Source: CAZOBJ01 sp964577825
Lineage (GTDB): Bacteria; Planctomycetota; SZUA-567; JAFGNG01
Direction of reading: 5' to 3'
Length of the DNA stretch: 64,000 nt
Assembly (NCBI GenBank): GCA_964577825.1
Contig: CAZOBJ010000005.1
Span: 1-64,000, forward strand
Of the stretch, positions 27,089-36,138 are shown piece by piece (within the stretch, counting starts at the first letter, position 1; each line of letters begins with the position of its first letter). The translations under genes and the position numbers were made by a program. The notes below the pieces were generated by a model that saw only the letters and a list, made by a program, of their open reading frames with translations, was not told the DNA's origin and made no database searches.

Positions 27089-30000
27089 ATGTCCAAGCGC
27101 ATGTTTGTGTTCGGACTTGGATGGGCACTGTTGTGCACGGCTGCCGCGAGGGCTGCGGCCTTGGATCCCGGCCCGGCGGACTACGTGTACGCCAAGCCCC
27201 TAGCATATCCAGCGGCGCCGCGCGAGCGCACGCTCTATCCACAAGAAGACCGAGCGAACTTCACCTTTTTCCACGGGGTCAAGGATCATCGCGTGGAGGA
27301 CGGCAAGCTCGTGTTCACTCTGGACGCCGAGCGCGCCGTACTCGGCTGGGGGAACTACATGGGCCGCCAGTCTCTGGCCGACATGGCCGAGCTCCCCGAG
27401 CGATGGAACGAAGTCGTCCTTGAAGTCGAGCAGTCCGAGGGCAAGAGCACCTGGCGCCTCAAGCGCTGGCGCAATGGGCGCCGCGCGGACGAGGTCTACG
27501 AGGCCGTGCTGGAAGGCACGGAGCCCGAGGAGCTCCACTACGGGCTCAAGACCTCATGGCAGTCCATTCCCACGCCGGACGGGCTCGAGTTCGAGATCGA
27601 GGGGGAGAAGGGAACGCAAATCACGGTCCACGAAATCCGGGTGTTCAACCAGGCCAGCGAGGGATACTACCGCAAGGCTTTCAGCCTGCCGGACACGCCG
27701 ATCTGGAAGGCCGTGGCCGAAATCGGCGGCTGGGGCGAGGTTTATCTCAACGAGCAAAAGTTGACCGAGGTGTCCTGGTATGCGCCCGAGGCGATTGATA
27801 TCCGCCCCTACCTGCGCACCGGCAGGAATGTGCTCGCGGTTCACGGCTTCCGGTGGACGCATGGGGCCCACTTCCTGTTCCAGTGCCGGGTGGTGCTGCG
27901 CTCCGGCGAGGTCGTGACCGTGAAGACGGATCCTGAGGATTCCTCGTGGCGGCTAGCCTCGGAGCCGGGGGAGGATTGGCGCGCAATCGAGTACGATCAC
28001 AGTGCCTGGGGCCCGCCGCAGCCGGGCGGGCACTTGGAGACCTTTGCCCGGGAGCACTTCTACGGAGCGGACTGTCGGTATCATGGGCGTGCTACGCGGC
28101 TGGTCAATCCCATGGGTCGGCAGCTCTTCTACGCGACGGACGGCCCCGTGGTCGTGGAGGTGCTGGCGCCGGTGGGGTACAAGGACCGTGCGCCCATGGT
28201 GGACTACGTGTTCTCGCGTACCGACGAACAAGGAGACAGCCACGCGGTAGACACCGGCACCGTTACCGAAAGCGCCGAGGTGGACGACTCGCTCGTGTTT
28301 CGCGTGAACGCGGGCCCGCAACGAGCCGGGGTGTATACGCTGGCCGTGACGCTTCGAGACGAGACGGGCACGATGGAGGCCCGCCCGCGTGAGCCACTTG
28401 TGGTTCAAAGCCGTTTCGAGCAGCCCACTATCGCAGGCGATAGCTGGCACGAGGGGCTTGAGCTCGAACTCGAAGATACGATAGACGTTACGGATCCGGG
28501 TGACCCGCATCCTTGGATCTCGGCTACACCGCAGGCCGAGAGGGGGGCGCCTTGGCGCGCCCAGCCCGAGCCGCAGGTGGTCACCCGCGATGGGCTCACC
28601 TACCAGGTGGCTCCGGCGGAGCGGGGCGGATATTTCGCGTATCGCGTGGCCTTTGAGCGCCCGGGGTCGTTCTACCTCATCGAAGTGGACTATCCCGATG
28701 ACGCGCAGCGGGTGCTGGCCGTGGTGGTGGGCCGCGACGCGACCAGCGAGAGCGGCGTGGGTGCGGAAACCGGGGGGCGACTGTACACCACCGGAGAGAT
28801 GCAGACGCTCCGGTTCCTGCACGGTGCCGACAGCGGCCCGCAGATGCTCATTTTTCAGAATCATACCCCGGAGGGAGGCGAACCGGCGGCCGCAAGTCGA
28901 GTACGCATCTATCGGGTGACGGGCGAGCTGCCTTCAGTGGGTGGGGGCTCGACGCGAAGCTTCGGGATCCTTACCGAGCGCTGCACCGGGGCGAGCTCGT
29001 TCGGCCGGAATTTCGGCGCGGATCTGCCGGGCCAGCTCTCCGGCGAGGCCCGATATACAGACAGGTCGCTACTCGCAGGCGAGATTCAGACGCTTCGATA
29101 TCTTCATGAAGCGGTCGAGAAGTACATTCAGTACCTGACGTTCTCCGGACAGAACACGCACATCATGGGCGTATTCCAATACAGTGACCGCAACACCGCG
29201 TACCGGCGTCCCTATCGATACGACACGCCGAAGATCCAGGCGACCTTGCGGGACGTGCTCGCCCATGCCATGGATGCGAACGGCATGACCTTCCATTGCA
29301 GCTATCAGTGGTGCGAGTTCACGGATCTGCGCACGGATGCAACGGATGCCCAGGTGGCCAAGGGCGCAGACACTGTGTTCCGCGTCAATGAGCACGGCGA
29401 GCAGAAAATGGGCGGCGGACAGGTGGGAAGCTGGTTGCAGAATTGGCTTCACCCCCGGGTCCAGGAACGATTCCGCGAAGAGATGCACGCCCTGTGCGAC
29501 AAGTTCGGGCACCTCGATGCATTCAAGGGGCTGCGGTTCCCCATGAACATCGCTACCGGATATCAAGGGTACTATCCGCCGGGGCTTACTCATGACACCA
29601 TGTACGGACAGCCGCTCAAGTACAGCTATGACGACGTGACCTTCGCGCAATTCTCGCGCGAGACGGGGATCGATCTTCCAGTAGACCCGGACGATCCCCA
29701 CCGATTCGCGAAGCGAGCCCAGTTCGTGCGCAGCCCTGCGATGCGGCCGAAGTACATTGCCTGGCGATGCCGAGCCTTTCGCGGATTCCTGGAGCTCGTA
29801 CGCGATGCATTGCGCGAGCGCAAGGCGGATGCTCAGCTCGTGCTGGACATGATCAACGAGGATCCCGACCTGTTCCAGCATTGGCTGTCCACGGGCAGGC
29901 CCTACAAGGAGTGGCTGCGCGATTATGCCGTGGACATCGAGTTGCTCGACGAAGCAGACGGAATGAGTGCCGGCCGATGGACCCTCAGCTGGCGGGATCG

Positions 30001-31552
30001 TGGGCACCGCAATCCGTACATGTTCCTTCCCCGTGTAGATCCCCGGGTGACGGACGCCTACTCTCATGGGGCGTTCCGCCACGTACATGTCCGCACCAGC
30101 TGGCTGGAGAGCGGTATCGCCGCGCCGGGGGAACCCCAGCAGGGATCCGGAGAGCTGATCCAGGACAGCGACTGGGTCTATTCCAATCTCAAGATCCGCG
30201 CCTTGCCGCAACCGGCGCACGTGCATGCGCGCGAAGCCTTCCTCCAAGCACTCATCACGGGCGACCCGAACCATCTCACCTATGGGTTCACGGACTTGAA
30301 CTTGAATTCCGGGCACGAACAAGCCATCCGCAAGATCATGCGCGTGGCCACGCATCTGCCGAGCGAGCGGTTCGCGCCCGTGCTGGAGACGGGTCTGCAC
30401 ACGAATCTCGCGATTCGCAAGCTGGTCAAGGACCAGACGACCTACCTGTACGTGGCCAATCCGGGGTACTGGGGCGTGCGAGGAGGCATCGTGCTGAGCA
30501 CCGGCGGCGCGGCGCGCCAGATTCCAGACGGCACCGAGGTGGCGCTGGAACCGGTCGCCCAGGGGGCGCGGTTGCCCGTCTCGCTGCCGCCCTACGGGCT
30601 GGCTGCGTATCGACTCGAAGAGGCGCAGGTGGAGGTGCGTTCCTTTGCGGTCGAGCCGATCGGAAGGCGGGAGCAGACGCACATGCAGAGCATGATCGAC
30701 CGAGTCGCCGAGCTCCTGGACAAGCGCGCGGTTCGTATCGTGCTGGGTGCGGAGGACGAGGCGTTCATGCGCCAGGCCCTGCGCACTGCGCGCGAAGCTC
30801 TGCAGGACCAAGAGTACGCGCAGGCATGGGACACGCTCATCGGATTTCGCCTTCAGCTGCTGTGGAAGCACTTCTTGGAGAAGGCGGACCGGGCCGCCGC
30901 GAGTCTTCCCAAGGACATGGAGCGCGCGCCCCCGCAGCCATCGAGCAAGAGGCGAGCACTCGAGGCTGTTCGCGCCTCCGGACCGATCACCGTGGACGGC
31001 GAACTATTGGAAGCGGACTGGGGCCGTGTGCCGTTTGCCGTAGGGTTCCGGACCAAGGAGGACCTGCCCGGCATGGCCGAGACCGGCGTGAAGGCGGTGT
31101 ACGACGACGAGAACGTGTATCTCGCCTTCGCGTGCGCGGACCCTCGTCCGCATGGACCTCAGGGCGGGGAGGAATGGTCGTGGAACGAGGACGATGGCCT
31201 GGTGGTTTTTCTCCAGCCCGACCTCGCGGAGCCGGTCTATTACCAGCTTGGGTTCAATACGGGCGCAGGGCGGTTTCATCAGAAGGTGGTGGCCGGTGAG
31301 CGTCTCTATGAGCTGGTCCCCGGATGGAAGGCGGCCACGCGGGTGCAGGGGGTCTACTGGACTGCGGAGGTCGCGTTCCCCTTTGCCGTGTTCGGGCAGG
31401 GCGGCCGAGACGATGAGCCGTGGGGCGTGAATGTGCATCGCCTCTTGCGTGACAATCTTGCGGAACCTTCCTCCTGGTTTGCGCAAGGATCTCGGTGGCA
31501 CCTGCCCGAGGGCGGTGCGCACCAGCCGTTCGGCCGACTGGTCTTCCAGTGA
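27089..31552 (+). CDS. giant secreted multidomain glycosidase-like protein with C-terminal CBM9-like domain (paralogue 2)
   Basis: The 1487-residue protein starts at the ATG at 27089, 8 bp after GAGAGGAG, with a signal peptide (MSKRMFVFGLGWALLCTAAARA). It follows the order of the protein at 15138: beta domains with VHGFRWTHG and a short LELELEDTIDVTDPGDPHPW block, then a TIM-barrel-like region at residues 637-1097 (FGRNFGAD, LTFSGQNTHIMGVFQYS, AKGADTVFRVNEHG, YGFTDLNLNSGHEQAIRKI). The PA14-like module of paralogue 1 is missing. Instead residues 1295-1487 resemble a family 9 carbohydrate-binding domain (ITVDGELLEADWG, VKAVYDDENVYLAFACADP, WSWNEDDGLVVFLQP). It is probably an extracellular polysaccharide-acting enzyme; the active-site residues are not assigned. 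Confidence 0.7.
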   Translation: MSKRMFVFGLGWALLCTAAARAAALDPGPADYVYAKPLAYPAAPRERTLYPQEDRANFTFFHGVKDHRVEDGKLVFTLDAERAVLGWGNYMGRQSLADMAELPERWNEVVLEVEQSEGKSTWRLKRWRNGRRADEVYEAVLEGTEPEELHYGLKTSWQSIPTPDGLEFEIEGEKGTQITVHEIRVFNQASEGYYRKAFSLPDTPIWKAVAEIGGWGEVYLNEQKLTEVSWYAPEAIDIRPYLRTGRNVLAVHGFRWTHGAHFLFQCRVVLRSGEVVTVKTDPEDSSWRLASEPGEDWRAIEYDHSAWGPPQPGGHLETFAREHFYGADCRYHGRATRLVNPMGRQLFYATDGPVVVEVLAPVGYKDRAPMVDYVFSRTDEQGDSHAVDTGTVTESAEVDDSLVFRVNAGPQRAGVYTLAVTLRDETGTMEARPREPLVVQSRFEQPTIAGDSWHEGLELELEDTIDVTDPGDPHPWISATPQAERGAPWRAQPEPQVVTRDGLTYQVAPAERGGYFAYRVAFERPGSFYLIEVDYPDDAQRVLAVVVGRDATSESGVGAETGGRLYTTGEMQTLRFLHGADSGPQMLIFQNHTPEGGEPAAASRVRIYRVTGELPSVGGGSTRSFGILTERCTGASSFGRNFGADLPGQLSGEARYTDRSLLAGEIQTLRYLHEAVEKYIQYLTFSGQNTHIMGVFQYSDRNTAYRRPYRYDTPKIQATLRDVLAHAMDANGMTFHCSYQWCEFTDLRTDATDAQVAKGADTVFRVNEHGEQKMGGGQVGSWLQNWLHPRVQERFREEMHALCDKFGHLDAFKGLRFPMNIATGYQGYYPPGLTHDTMYGQPLKYSYDDVTFAQFSRETGIDLPVDPDDPHRFAKRAQFVRSPAMRPKYIAWRCRAFRGFLELVRDALRERKADAQLVLDMINEDPDLFQHWLSTGRPYKEWLRDYAVDIELLDEADGMSAGRWTLSWRDRGHRNPYMFLPRVDPRVTDAYSHGAFRHVHVRTSWLESGIAAPGEPQQGSGELIQDSDWVYSNLKIRALPQPAHVHAREAFLQALITGDPNHLTYGFTDLNLNSGHEQAIRKIMRVATHLPSERFAPVLETGLHTNLAIRKLVKDQTTYLYVANPGYWGVRGGIVLSTGGAARQIPDGTEVALEPVAQGARLPVSLPPYGLAAYRLEEAQVEVRSFAVEPIGRREQTHMQSMIDRVAELLDKRAVRIVLGAEDEAFMRQALRTAREALQDQEYAQAWDTLIGFRLQLLWKHFLEKADRAAASLPKDMERAPPQPSSKRRALEAVRASGPITVDGELLEADWGRVPFAVGFRTKEDLPGMAETGVKAVYDDENVYLAFACADPRPHGPQGGEEWSWNEDDGLVVFLQPDLAEPVYYQLGFNTGAGRFHQKVVAGERLYELVPGWKAATRVQGVYWTAEVAFPFAVFGQGGRDDEPWGVNVHRLLRDNLAEPSSWFAQGSRWHLPEGGAHQPFGRLVFQ

Positions 31553-31917
31553 GGTCAGCCTCGCCTCAGCGCCTCTTTGCCGCGTAGGCGGTTTGAGGGT
31601 GCGCGCGTGGTGCTTTTCTGAGTCTCCTCACGATTCGCCGGATGATCTCGGTGCCACAGGGCGTGCGGGCAGAGTTGGCTGTCTGGGCAGGGATCGTTCT
31701 GTCTGGTAGCGCGAAGGTCCGCTGGAGCGCGACGTCCTTGTCAGATTCTCACCCGTTCGTCATATTGCATTCACGAGGCATTGCTATACGGTGCTTGTGG
31801 GAAGCGTTCGTTTGAGAGATGGGAGAGCCGGGGCAAAGGCGGCATCGGATCAGAGGCGCTCACGTGTACAGGACTCCCGCCCCTTGCCCGCGGGAGACCA
31901 AGACCGGAGGGAACAAG
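31553..31917. other. long leader region upstream of alkaline phosphatase
   Basis: 365 bp without a gene. Its right half holds an 11-nt periodic repeat next to a TATACG element (31756-31790) and a 7-bp hairpin at 31874-31896 in the presumed 5' leader. Nothing else is recognised. Confidence 0.5.
31756..31790 (+). promoter_or_regulatory. possible Pho-box-like repeat with -10 element
   Basis: Three 7-nt units (TTCGTCA, GCATTCA, GCATTGC) occur at an exact 11-nt period and are followed at once by TATACG (31785-31790). PhoB sites are 7-nt repeats with 4-nt spacers that take the place of a -35. The position before a phosphatase fits, but the match of each unit to the known consensus is weak. Confidence 0.3.
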
Positions 31918-33456
31918 ATGCACGGACCGCAGTTATTGAGCGAGCGATTCGTCCGTGTCGGACTGCTTCTGGGACTTGGGGCGTTGATCCTGACCTGCGC
32001 CTGGGCGAGGCCCGTGCGCGCCGCGGGCCACCTGTACATCGGAAAGCCGGCCAAGTACGTGTTCCTGTTCATCGGCGACGGCATGGGTGCGCCCCAGCGT
32101 ACGGCGGCCGAGCTCTTCCTGACCGCGCAGGAGTGCGGCAAGGGAGACGTCGACGCCTTGCGGCCCGAGAAGCTGGCCATGAATTCCCTGCCGGCGCATG
32201 GCATGACCACCACGTACGCCTACAACGCGATCATCACCGATTCGGCCGCCTCGGGCACGGCGCTCGCCTGCGGGCGCAAGACCGTCAGCGGCGTGGTGGC
32301 CATGGACCACACGAAGCGCCGCTCCTTCAAGACCATCGCCGAAATCGCCAAAGAGCGCGGCATGAGGGTAGGCATCGTGTCCAGCGTGTCCATCGACCAT
32401 GCCACGCCCGCCTGCTTCTACGCGCATCAGGCCGCGCGCGGCGACTACTGGGAGATCTGCATGCAGCTCGCGCGAAGCGGGTTCGACTACTTCGGCGGCG
32501 GCGGCATGAAGGGCGATCTCTCGAGCAAGCGCAAGGGGCGTCCCTCGCCGCTCGACGAGGTGCGCGAGCAGGGCTACCGGATCGTGACCACGCCCGACGA
32601 GCTCCAGCGGCTGGGGCCGGACGCGGGCAAGGTCTTCGCCTACAACCACATCCTGGACGCGGACCAGGCTCTGTACTACGAGATCGACCGCAACGACGAG
32701 CACATCAGCCTGCAGGAGTTCACGGCCAAGGGGATCGAGCTCCTGGACAACCCGCGCGGGTTCTTCTTCATGGTCGAGGGCGGTAAGATCGACTGGGCCT
32801 GCCATGCCAACGACGCGGCCAGCGCCATTCGCGATACGCTCGCCTTTGACGCGGCGATCCGCGAGGCGCTCGATTTCTACATGCAGCGGCCCTCGGAGAC
32901 GCTGATCGTGGTCACCGGGGACCACGAGTGCGGCGGCATGACCATCGGCTTCGCGGGCACGAAGTACAAGCAGTTCCCCGAGAAGCTCGCCGCGCAGCAG
33001 ATGAGCTACATCGAGTTCAATAGGCGACTCCAGCCGCTGAAGGACAAGAATGCCTCCTTCGGTGAGGTGTGGCCGGTGATCCGCGAGTGCTTCGGGCTCG
33101 GGGGCTTGACCTCCTTCCAGCGTGAGCAGCTCGAGCAGGCCTGGCAGCGCTCGGTGGCCGGCAAAGAGGAGCGCGCAGCAGACGACTCGACCTATCTCCT
33201 GTACGGCGGGTATGAGCCGCTGACCGTCAAGTGCACGCACGTGCTCAACCAGCAGGCGGGCATTGGCTGGACATCCTATAGCCATACGGGCGTGCCCGTA
33301 CCCACGAGCGCCACCGGCGTGGGCGCGGACACGTTCAACGGGTACTATGACAACACCATGATCTTCCACAAGACGCTCGCGGTGATGACTGGCGGACAGG
33401 TGGCCGGGACTCGGGCCGGCGCCACCGCGGAGGAGGGCGTTCCCGCAACAAGGTGA
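31918..33456 (+). CDS. secreted alkaline phosphatase
   Basis: The 512-residue protein starts at the ATG at 31918, 7 bp after CCGGAGG; an upstream in-frame extension is not protein-like. A signal peptide occupies residues 1-36. All alkaline phosphatase landmarks are visible: metal Asp54 in FIGDGMG, the nucleophile motif TDSAASGT with Ser109, Glu287 and His296 in MVEGGKIDWACHAND, Asp335-His336 in VTGDHECGG and His456 in SYSHTG. The enzyme removes phosphate from organic monoesters in the periplasm or outside the cell. The residue set looks complete, so it should be active. A strong terminator follows the gene. Confidence 0.93.
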   Translation: MHGPQLLSERFVRVGLLLGLGALILTCAWARPVRAAGHLYIGKPAKYVFLFIGDGMGAPQRTAAELFLTAQECGKGDVDALRPEKLAMNSLPAHGMTTTYAYNAIITDSAASGTALACGRKTVSGVVAMDHTKRRSFKTIAEIAKERGMRVGIVSSVSIDHATPACFYAHQAARGDYWEICMQLARSGFDYFGGGGMKGDLSSKRKGRPSPLDEVREQGYRIVTTPDELQRLGPDAGKVFAYNHILDADQALYYEIDRNDEHISLQEFTAKGIELLDNPRGFFFMVEGGKIDWACHANDAASAIRDTLAFDAAIREALDFYMQRPSETLIVVTGDHECGGMTIGFAGTKYKQFPEKLAAQQMSYIEFNRRLQPLKDKNASFGEVWPVIRECFGLGGLTSFQREQLEQAWQRSVAGKEERAADDSTYLLYGGYEPLTVKCTHVLNQQAGIGWTSYSHTGVPVPTSATGVGADTFNGYYDNTMIFHKTLAVMTGGQVAGTRAGATAEEGVPATR

Positions 33457-33504
33457 CCAGTGCCGCGGCGCGTGGGTCGATGCGCCGCGCCCGGACTGCA
33501 AAGA

Positions 33505-33557
33505 ACCCCCTCCCGGACCCTCTCCTTGGCAGGTATAAGGAGGGGGTCTTCTTTTCT
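33505..33557 (+). terminator. rho-independent terminator after alkaline phosphatase
   Basis: A perfect 9-bp stem (33505-33513 with 33539-33547), a 25-nt loop and a pyrimidine-rich CTTCTTTTCT tail, between the phosphatase stop and the YibE/F-like start. Confidence 0.75.
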
Positions 33558-33589
33558 CGTGGTCCGCTTTGGATGGAGGATGCATTGCC

Positions 33590-34783
33590 ATGACCGTGCC
33601 GGCCGGTGGCGATTCAGCTCAGCCCGCGAAGGCCAAGTATCGTGCGCGCGAGGTGATCTTCGCCGTGGTGATGGGCGCCGTGTGCGTGGGGCTCTGGTTC
33701 AAGCCCACCGGGTTCGAGGAGGAGCGCTCGGCCGAGACCGAGGCCGTGCGGGCCTCCGCGCGCGTGCTCGAAGTGGACAACTCGGGCGTAAGCCAGTACG
33801 GCGTCATCCGCCAGGGGGACCAGGAGTGCCGGCTGCGCATCCTGGACGGACCCTTCGAAGGCCGCGAGGTGACGACGAGCAACATGCTCCTCGGCGATCT
33901 ACAGCTCGATACCTTCTTTCAGGAGGATGATCGCGCCTTGGTGGTGCTCAACCTGAGCGACGGCGAGCTCGACTGGGTGCACATGGCCGGTCCGTATCGG
34001 CTGGGCGTGGAGCTGGCGCTGTGCGGACTGTTCGCGGCGCTGCTGGTAGTGGTGATGGGCTGGGCGGGTCTCCGAGCGCTCGTCTCCTTCGCGTTCGCCG
34101 CGCTCATGCTGTGGAAGGTCCTGGTGCCGGCGTTCCTGCGCCAGGAGCAGGATCCGGTGCTGGTGGCGCTCGGGGTCGTGGCGCTCATCACGGGGGCGAT
34201 CATGTTCCTGGTAGCCGGGCTCAATCGCAAAGGGCTCGTGGCCTTCCTCGGCGGCCTGCTCGGGCTCGGGCTCACGTGCGTGCTGGCGCTCGCGTTCGCC
34301 GATCCCTTTCACGTGCACGGGGCGGTGCGGCCGTTCGCCAAGGTGCTCGTGCAGCGGTTCCCGGAGATCGATGTGACGCGCGTGTTCCTGGCGGGCATCT
34401 TTCTGGCGAGTTCCGGCGCGGTGATGGACCTCGCGATGGACATCTCCGCGGCCATGCACGAGCTTGCCGAGAAGCGGCCGGACCTGGGCCGGTGGGACCT
34501 CATGCGCTCGGGGCTACGGGTGGGGCGGGTGGTGATCGGCACGATGACCACGACCCTGCTTCTGGCGTACTCGGGCGGGTTTGTGACCACGCTCATGTGG
34601 TTTCAGGTCCAGGGGGTGCCGCTGGACGTGGCGTTCAACTCGAACTTCATGGCGCCCGAGGTGCTGCATACCCTGGTGGGTAGCTTCGGGCTCGTGACCG
34701 TGGCGCCCTTTACCGCGCTTGTGGGGGGGCTCGTGTACACGCATGGCCAAGGCCGACCCGCAGAGCAGGCGGCGGTCGCCTAG
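33590..34783 (+). CDS. YibE/F family membrane protein
   Basis: The 397-residue protein starts at the ATG at 33590, 9 bp after GGAGGA; the TTG at 33569 is rejected. One N-terminal membrane helix (VIFAVVMGAVCVGLWF) is followed by a beta domain (residues 50-140, with ARVLEVDNSG and GPFEGREVTTSN), then about seven hydrophobic helices. The family-typical block is AGIFLASSGAVMDLAMDISAAMHEL, near residue 275, followed by MRSGLRVGRVVIGTMTTTLLLAYSGG. YibE/F proteins are conserved in many bacteria, but their transported substrate is not established. It sits alone after the phosphatase terminator. Confidence 0.85.
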   Translation: MTVPAGGDSAQPAKAKYRAREVIFAVVMGAVCVGLWFKPTGFEEERSAETEAVRASARVLEVDNSGVSQYGVIRQGDQECRLRILDGPFEGREVTTSNMLLGDLQLDTFFQEDDRALVVLNLSDGELDWVHMAGPYRLGVELALCGLFAALLVVVMGWAGLRALVSFAFAALMLWKVLVPAFLRQEQDPVLVALGVVALITGAIMFLVAGLNRKGLVAFLGGLLGLGLTCVLALAFADPFHVHGAVRPFAKVLVQRFPEIDVTRVFLAGIFLASSGAVMDLAMDISAAMHELAEKRPDLGRWDLMRSGLRVGRVVIGTMTTTLLLAYSGGFVTTLMWFQVQGVPLDVAFNSNFMAPEVLHTLVGSFGLVTVAPFTALVGGLVYTHGQGRPAEQAAVA

Positions 34784-34847
34784 CGTCGGCGGTTCGTTTC
34801 CTTGCTTGGTGGGCGCCGAGCTCCTGCCGCCCGCTGCACGCAGAATA

Positions 34848-34882
34848 GGAAAACGCCCCGCAGCGCAGTGGCTTGCGGGGCG
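34848..34882 (-). terminator. rho-independent terminator of tRNA-His
   Basis: On the minus strand directly after the tRNA: a 9-bp stem CGCCCCGCA/TGCGGGGCG (34854-34862 with 34874-34882), an 11-nt loop and a TTTT run (34850-34853). Confidence 0.8.
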
Positions 34883-34889
34883 CGGATGC

Positions 34890-34967
34890 TGGGGCGAGAG
34901 AGGGGATTCGAACCCCCGACCTCCAGAGCCACAATCTGGCGCTCTTACCGACTGAGCTACTCCCGCC
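34890..34967 (-). tRNA. tRNA-His (GTG)
   Basis: Folding by eye gives a cloverleaf. The acceptor GCGGGAG pairs with CTCTCGC (one G-U), with the extra 5' G(-1) at 34967 facing the discriminator C, the identity mark of tRNA-His. The anticodon stem is CCAGA/TCTGG and the anticodon GTG lies at 34930-34932. The T-loop GTTCGAATCC is present. The 3' CCA is encoded (34890-34892). Confidence 0.95.
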
Positions 34968-34992
34968 GTGGCCCGCAACACTGGAACGACAT

Positions 34993-35020
34993 ATTATACC
35001 CGGCTCTCGCGCAGGTGCAA
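34993..35020 (-). promoter_or_regulatory. promoter of tRNA-His
   Basis: On the minus strand: TTGCAC (35015-35020), a 16-bp spacer and a perfect TATAAT (34993-34998), about 26 bp before the mature tRNA end. Confidence 0.75.
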
Positions 35021-35046
35021 GCACAACCGCAGCGGCGAGCGCGCGG

Positions 35047-36102
35047 CTATTGCACGCGGACTTCGCGCCCCTTGTGCGCGGAGGCGTAGACTGCGTCCAG
35101 GATGCGCTGGACCACCAGGGACTGCTCGGGCGAGCACACGGGCTCGTCTTCGCCCAGGATTACGTCCACCCAGTTCACCATGCGGTTCGCGGCCGAACAG
35201 GCCACGGGCACGCCCTGGGGCTCGATGAGCTCATACTCGCCCTTGCGCCGCCCGAAGCGGCCCGCGCGGAATGGCCACAGCTGCGCGCCCCCCTTGGTGC
35301 CGAAGAGCTCGATGTTGCGCCGGGATTTCTCGGCCTGGTGCAGCGCCCAGGAGACGCTCAGCTCCACGGTCGCGCCGCCCTCCAGCCGGATGAGCGCGGT
35401 GGCGAAGTCGTCCACGTCGAACTGCCGGTCCGTGCGGTCCGACATGCCCCAGGTGCCCTCGCCGCGGCCCTGGGGCCCGAGCTTGGTGTGCACGGCGCCC
35501 GCGACCGAGCGGGGCCGGAAGTTGTCCATGAAAAAGAGCGAGGCGTCGAGCACGTGCACGCCGATGTCGAGCATGCATCCGCCGCCCGACTCCTGCTTGG
35601 TGGTAAACCAGGTCCCCAGCTTCGGCGCCCCGCTGCGGCGCAGGTACGTGGCTCGCGCGTGGTAGACCTCGCCCAGATCGCCGCGTGCGACCAGGGTGCG
35701 AAGCATCTGCGCCTCGGGCAGATAGCGCAGGTTCATGCCCACCATCAGGACCCGCTTGGCCTTGCGCGCGGCCTGGAGAATCCGCTTGGCTTCGGCCGCG
35801 TTGCGCGCAAAGGGCTTCTCCAGGAACACGTGCTTGCCCGCGCGCAGAGCCGCTGCGGACACAGGTTCGTGCAGGGAGTTGGGCAGGGCCACGCACACCG
35901 CGTCCAGGTCGTCGTCGGCCAACAGGTCCTGCGCGGACTTGTACAGGCGCGGCACGGTGAAGGTCTTCTGGTAGGCGCGGGCGCGCTTGGCGCTCAGGTC
36001 GGCTACGGCCAACAGCTCGGCCCGCGGGTGGGCGCGCAGGTCGCGGCCGTACCATTGGGCCACGGCGCCCGCGCCGATGACTCCGGTGCGAACAGTGTCC
36101 AT
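35047..36102 (-). CDS. Gfo/Idh/MocA family NAD(P)-dependent oxidoreductase
   Basis: The 351-residue protein starts at the ATG at 36102 after GAGGAGA. The Rossmann glycine motif is TGVIGAGAVAQ (residues 6-16). The family signature EKPFARN follows AGKHVFL near residue 93, and the catalytic-region motif is GGGCMLDIGVHVLD, where the His is the usual proton-transfer residue. These enzymes oxidise or reduce sugars, inositols and related compounds; the substrate cannot be read from the sequence. It lies 36 bp after the sugar isomerase gene on the same strand, a common pairing in carbohydrate catabolism. No signal peptide is seen. Confidence 0.85.
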   Translation of the reverse strand: MDTVRTGVIGAGAVAQWYGRDLRAHPRAELLAVADLSAKRARAYQKTFTVPRLYKSAQDLLADDDLDAVCVALPNSLHEPVSAAALRAGKHVFLEKPFARNAAEAKRILQAARKAKRVLMVGMNLRYLPEAQMLRTLVARGDLGEVYHARATYLRRSGAPKLGTWFTTKQESGGGCMLDIGVHVLDASLFFMDNFRPRSVAGAVHTKLGPQGRGEGTWGMSDRTDRQFDVDDFATALIRLEGGATVELSVSWALHQAEKSRRNIELFGTKGGAQLWPFRAGRFGRRKGEYELIEPQGVPVACSAANRMVNWVDVILGEDEPVCSPEQSLVVQRILDAVYASAHKGREVRVQ

Positions 36103-36138
36103 GCAGGCGTCTCCTCGTCGGAAACAGGGAAGGGGCGC

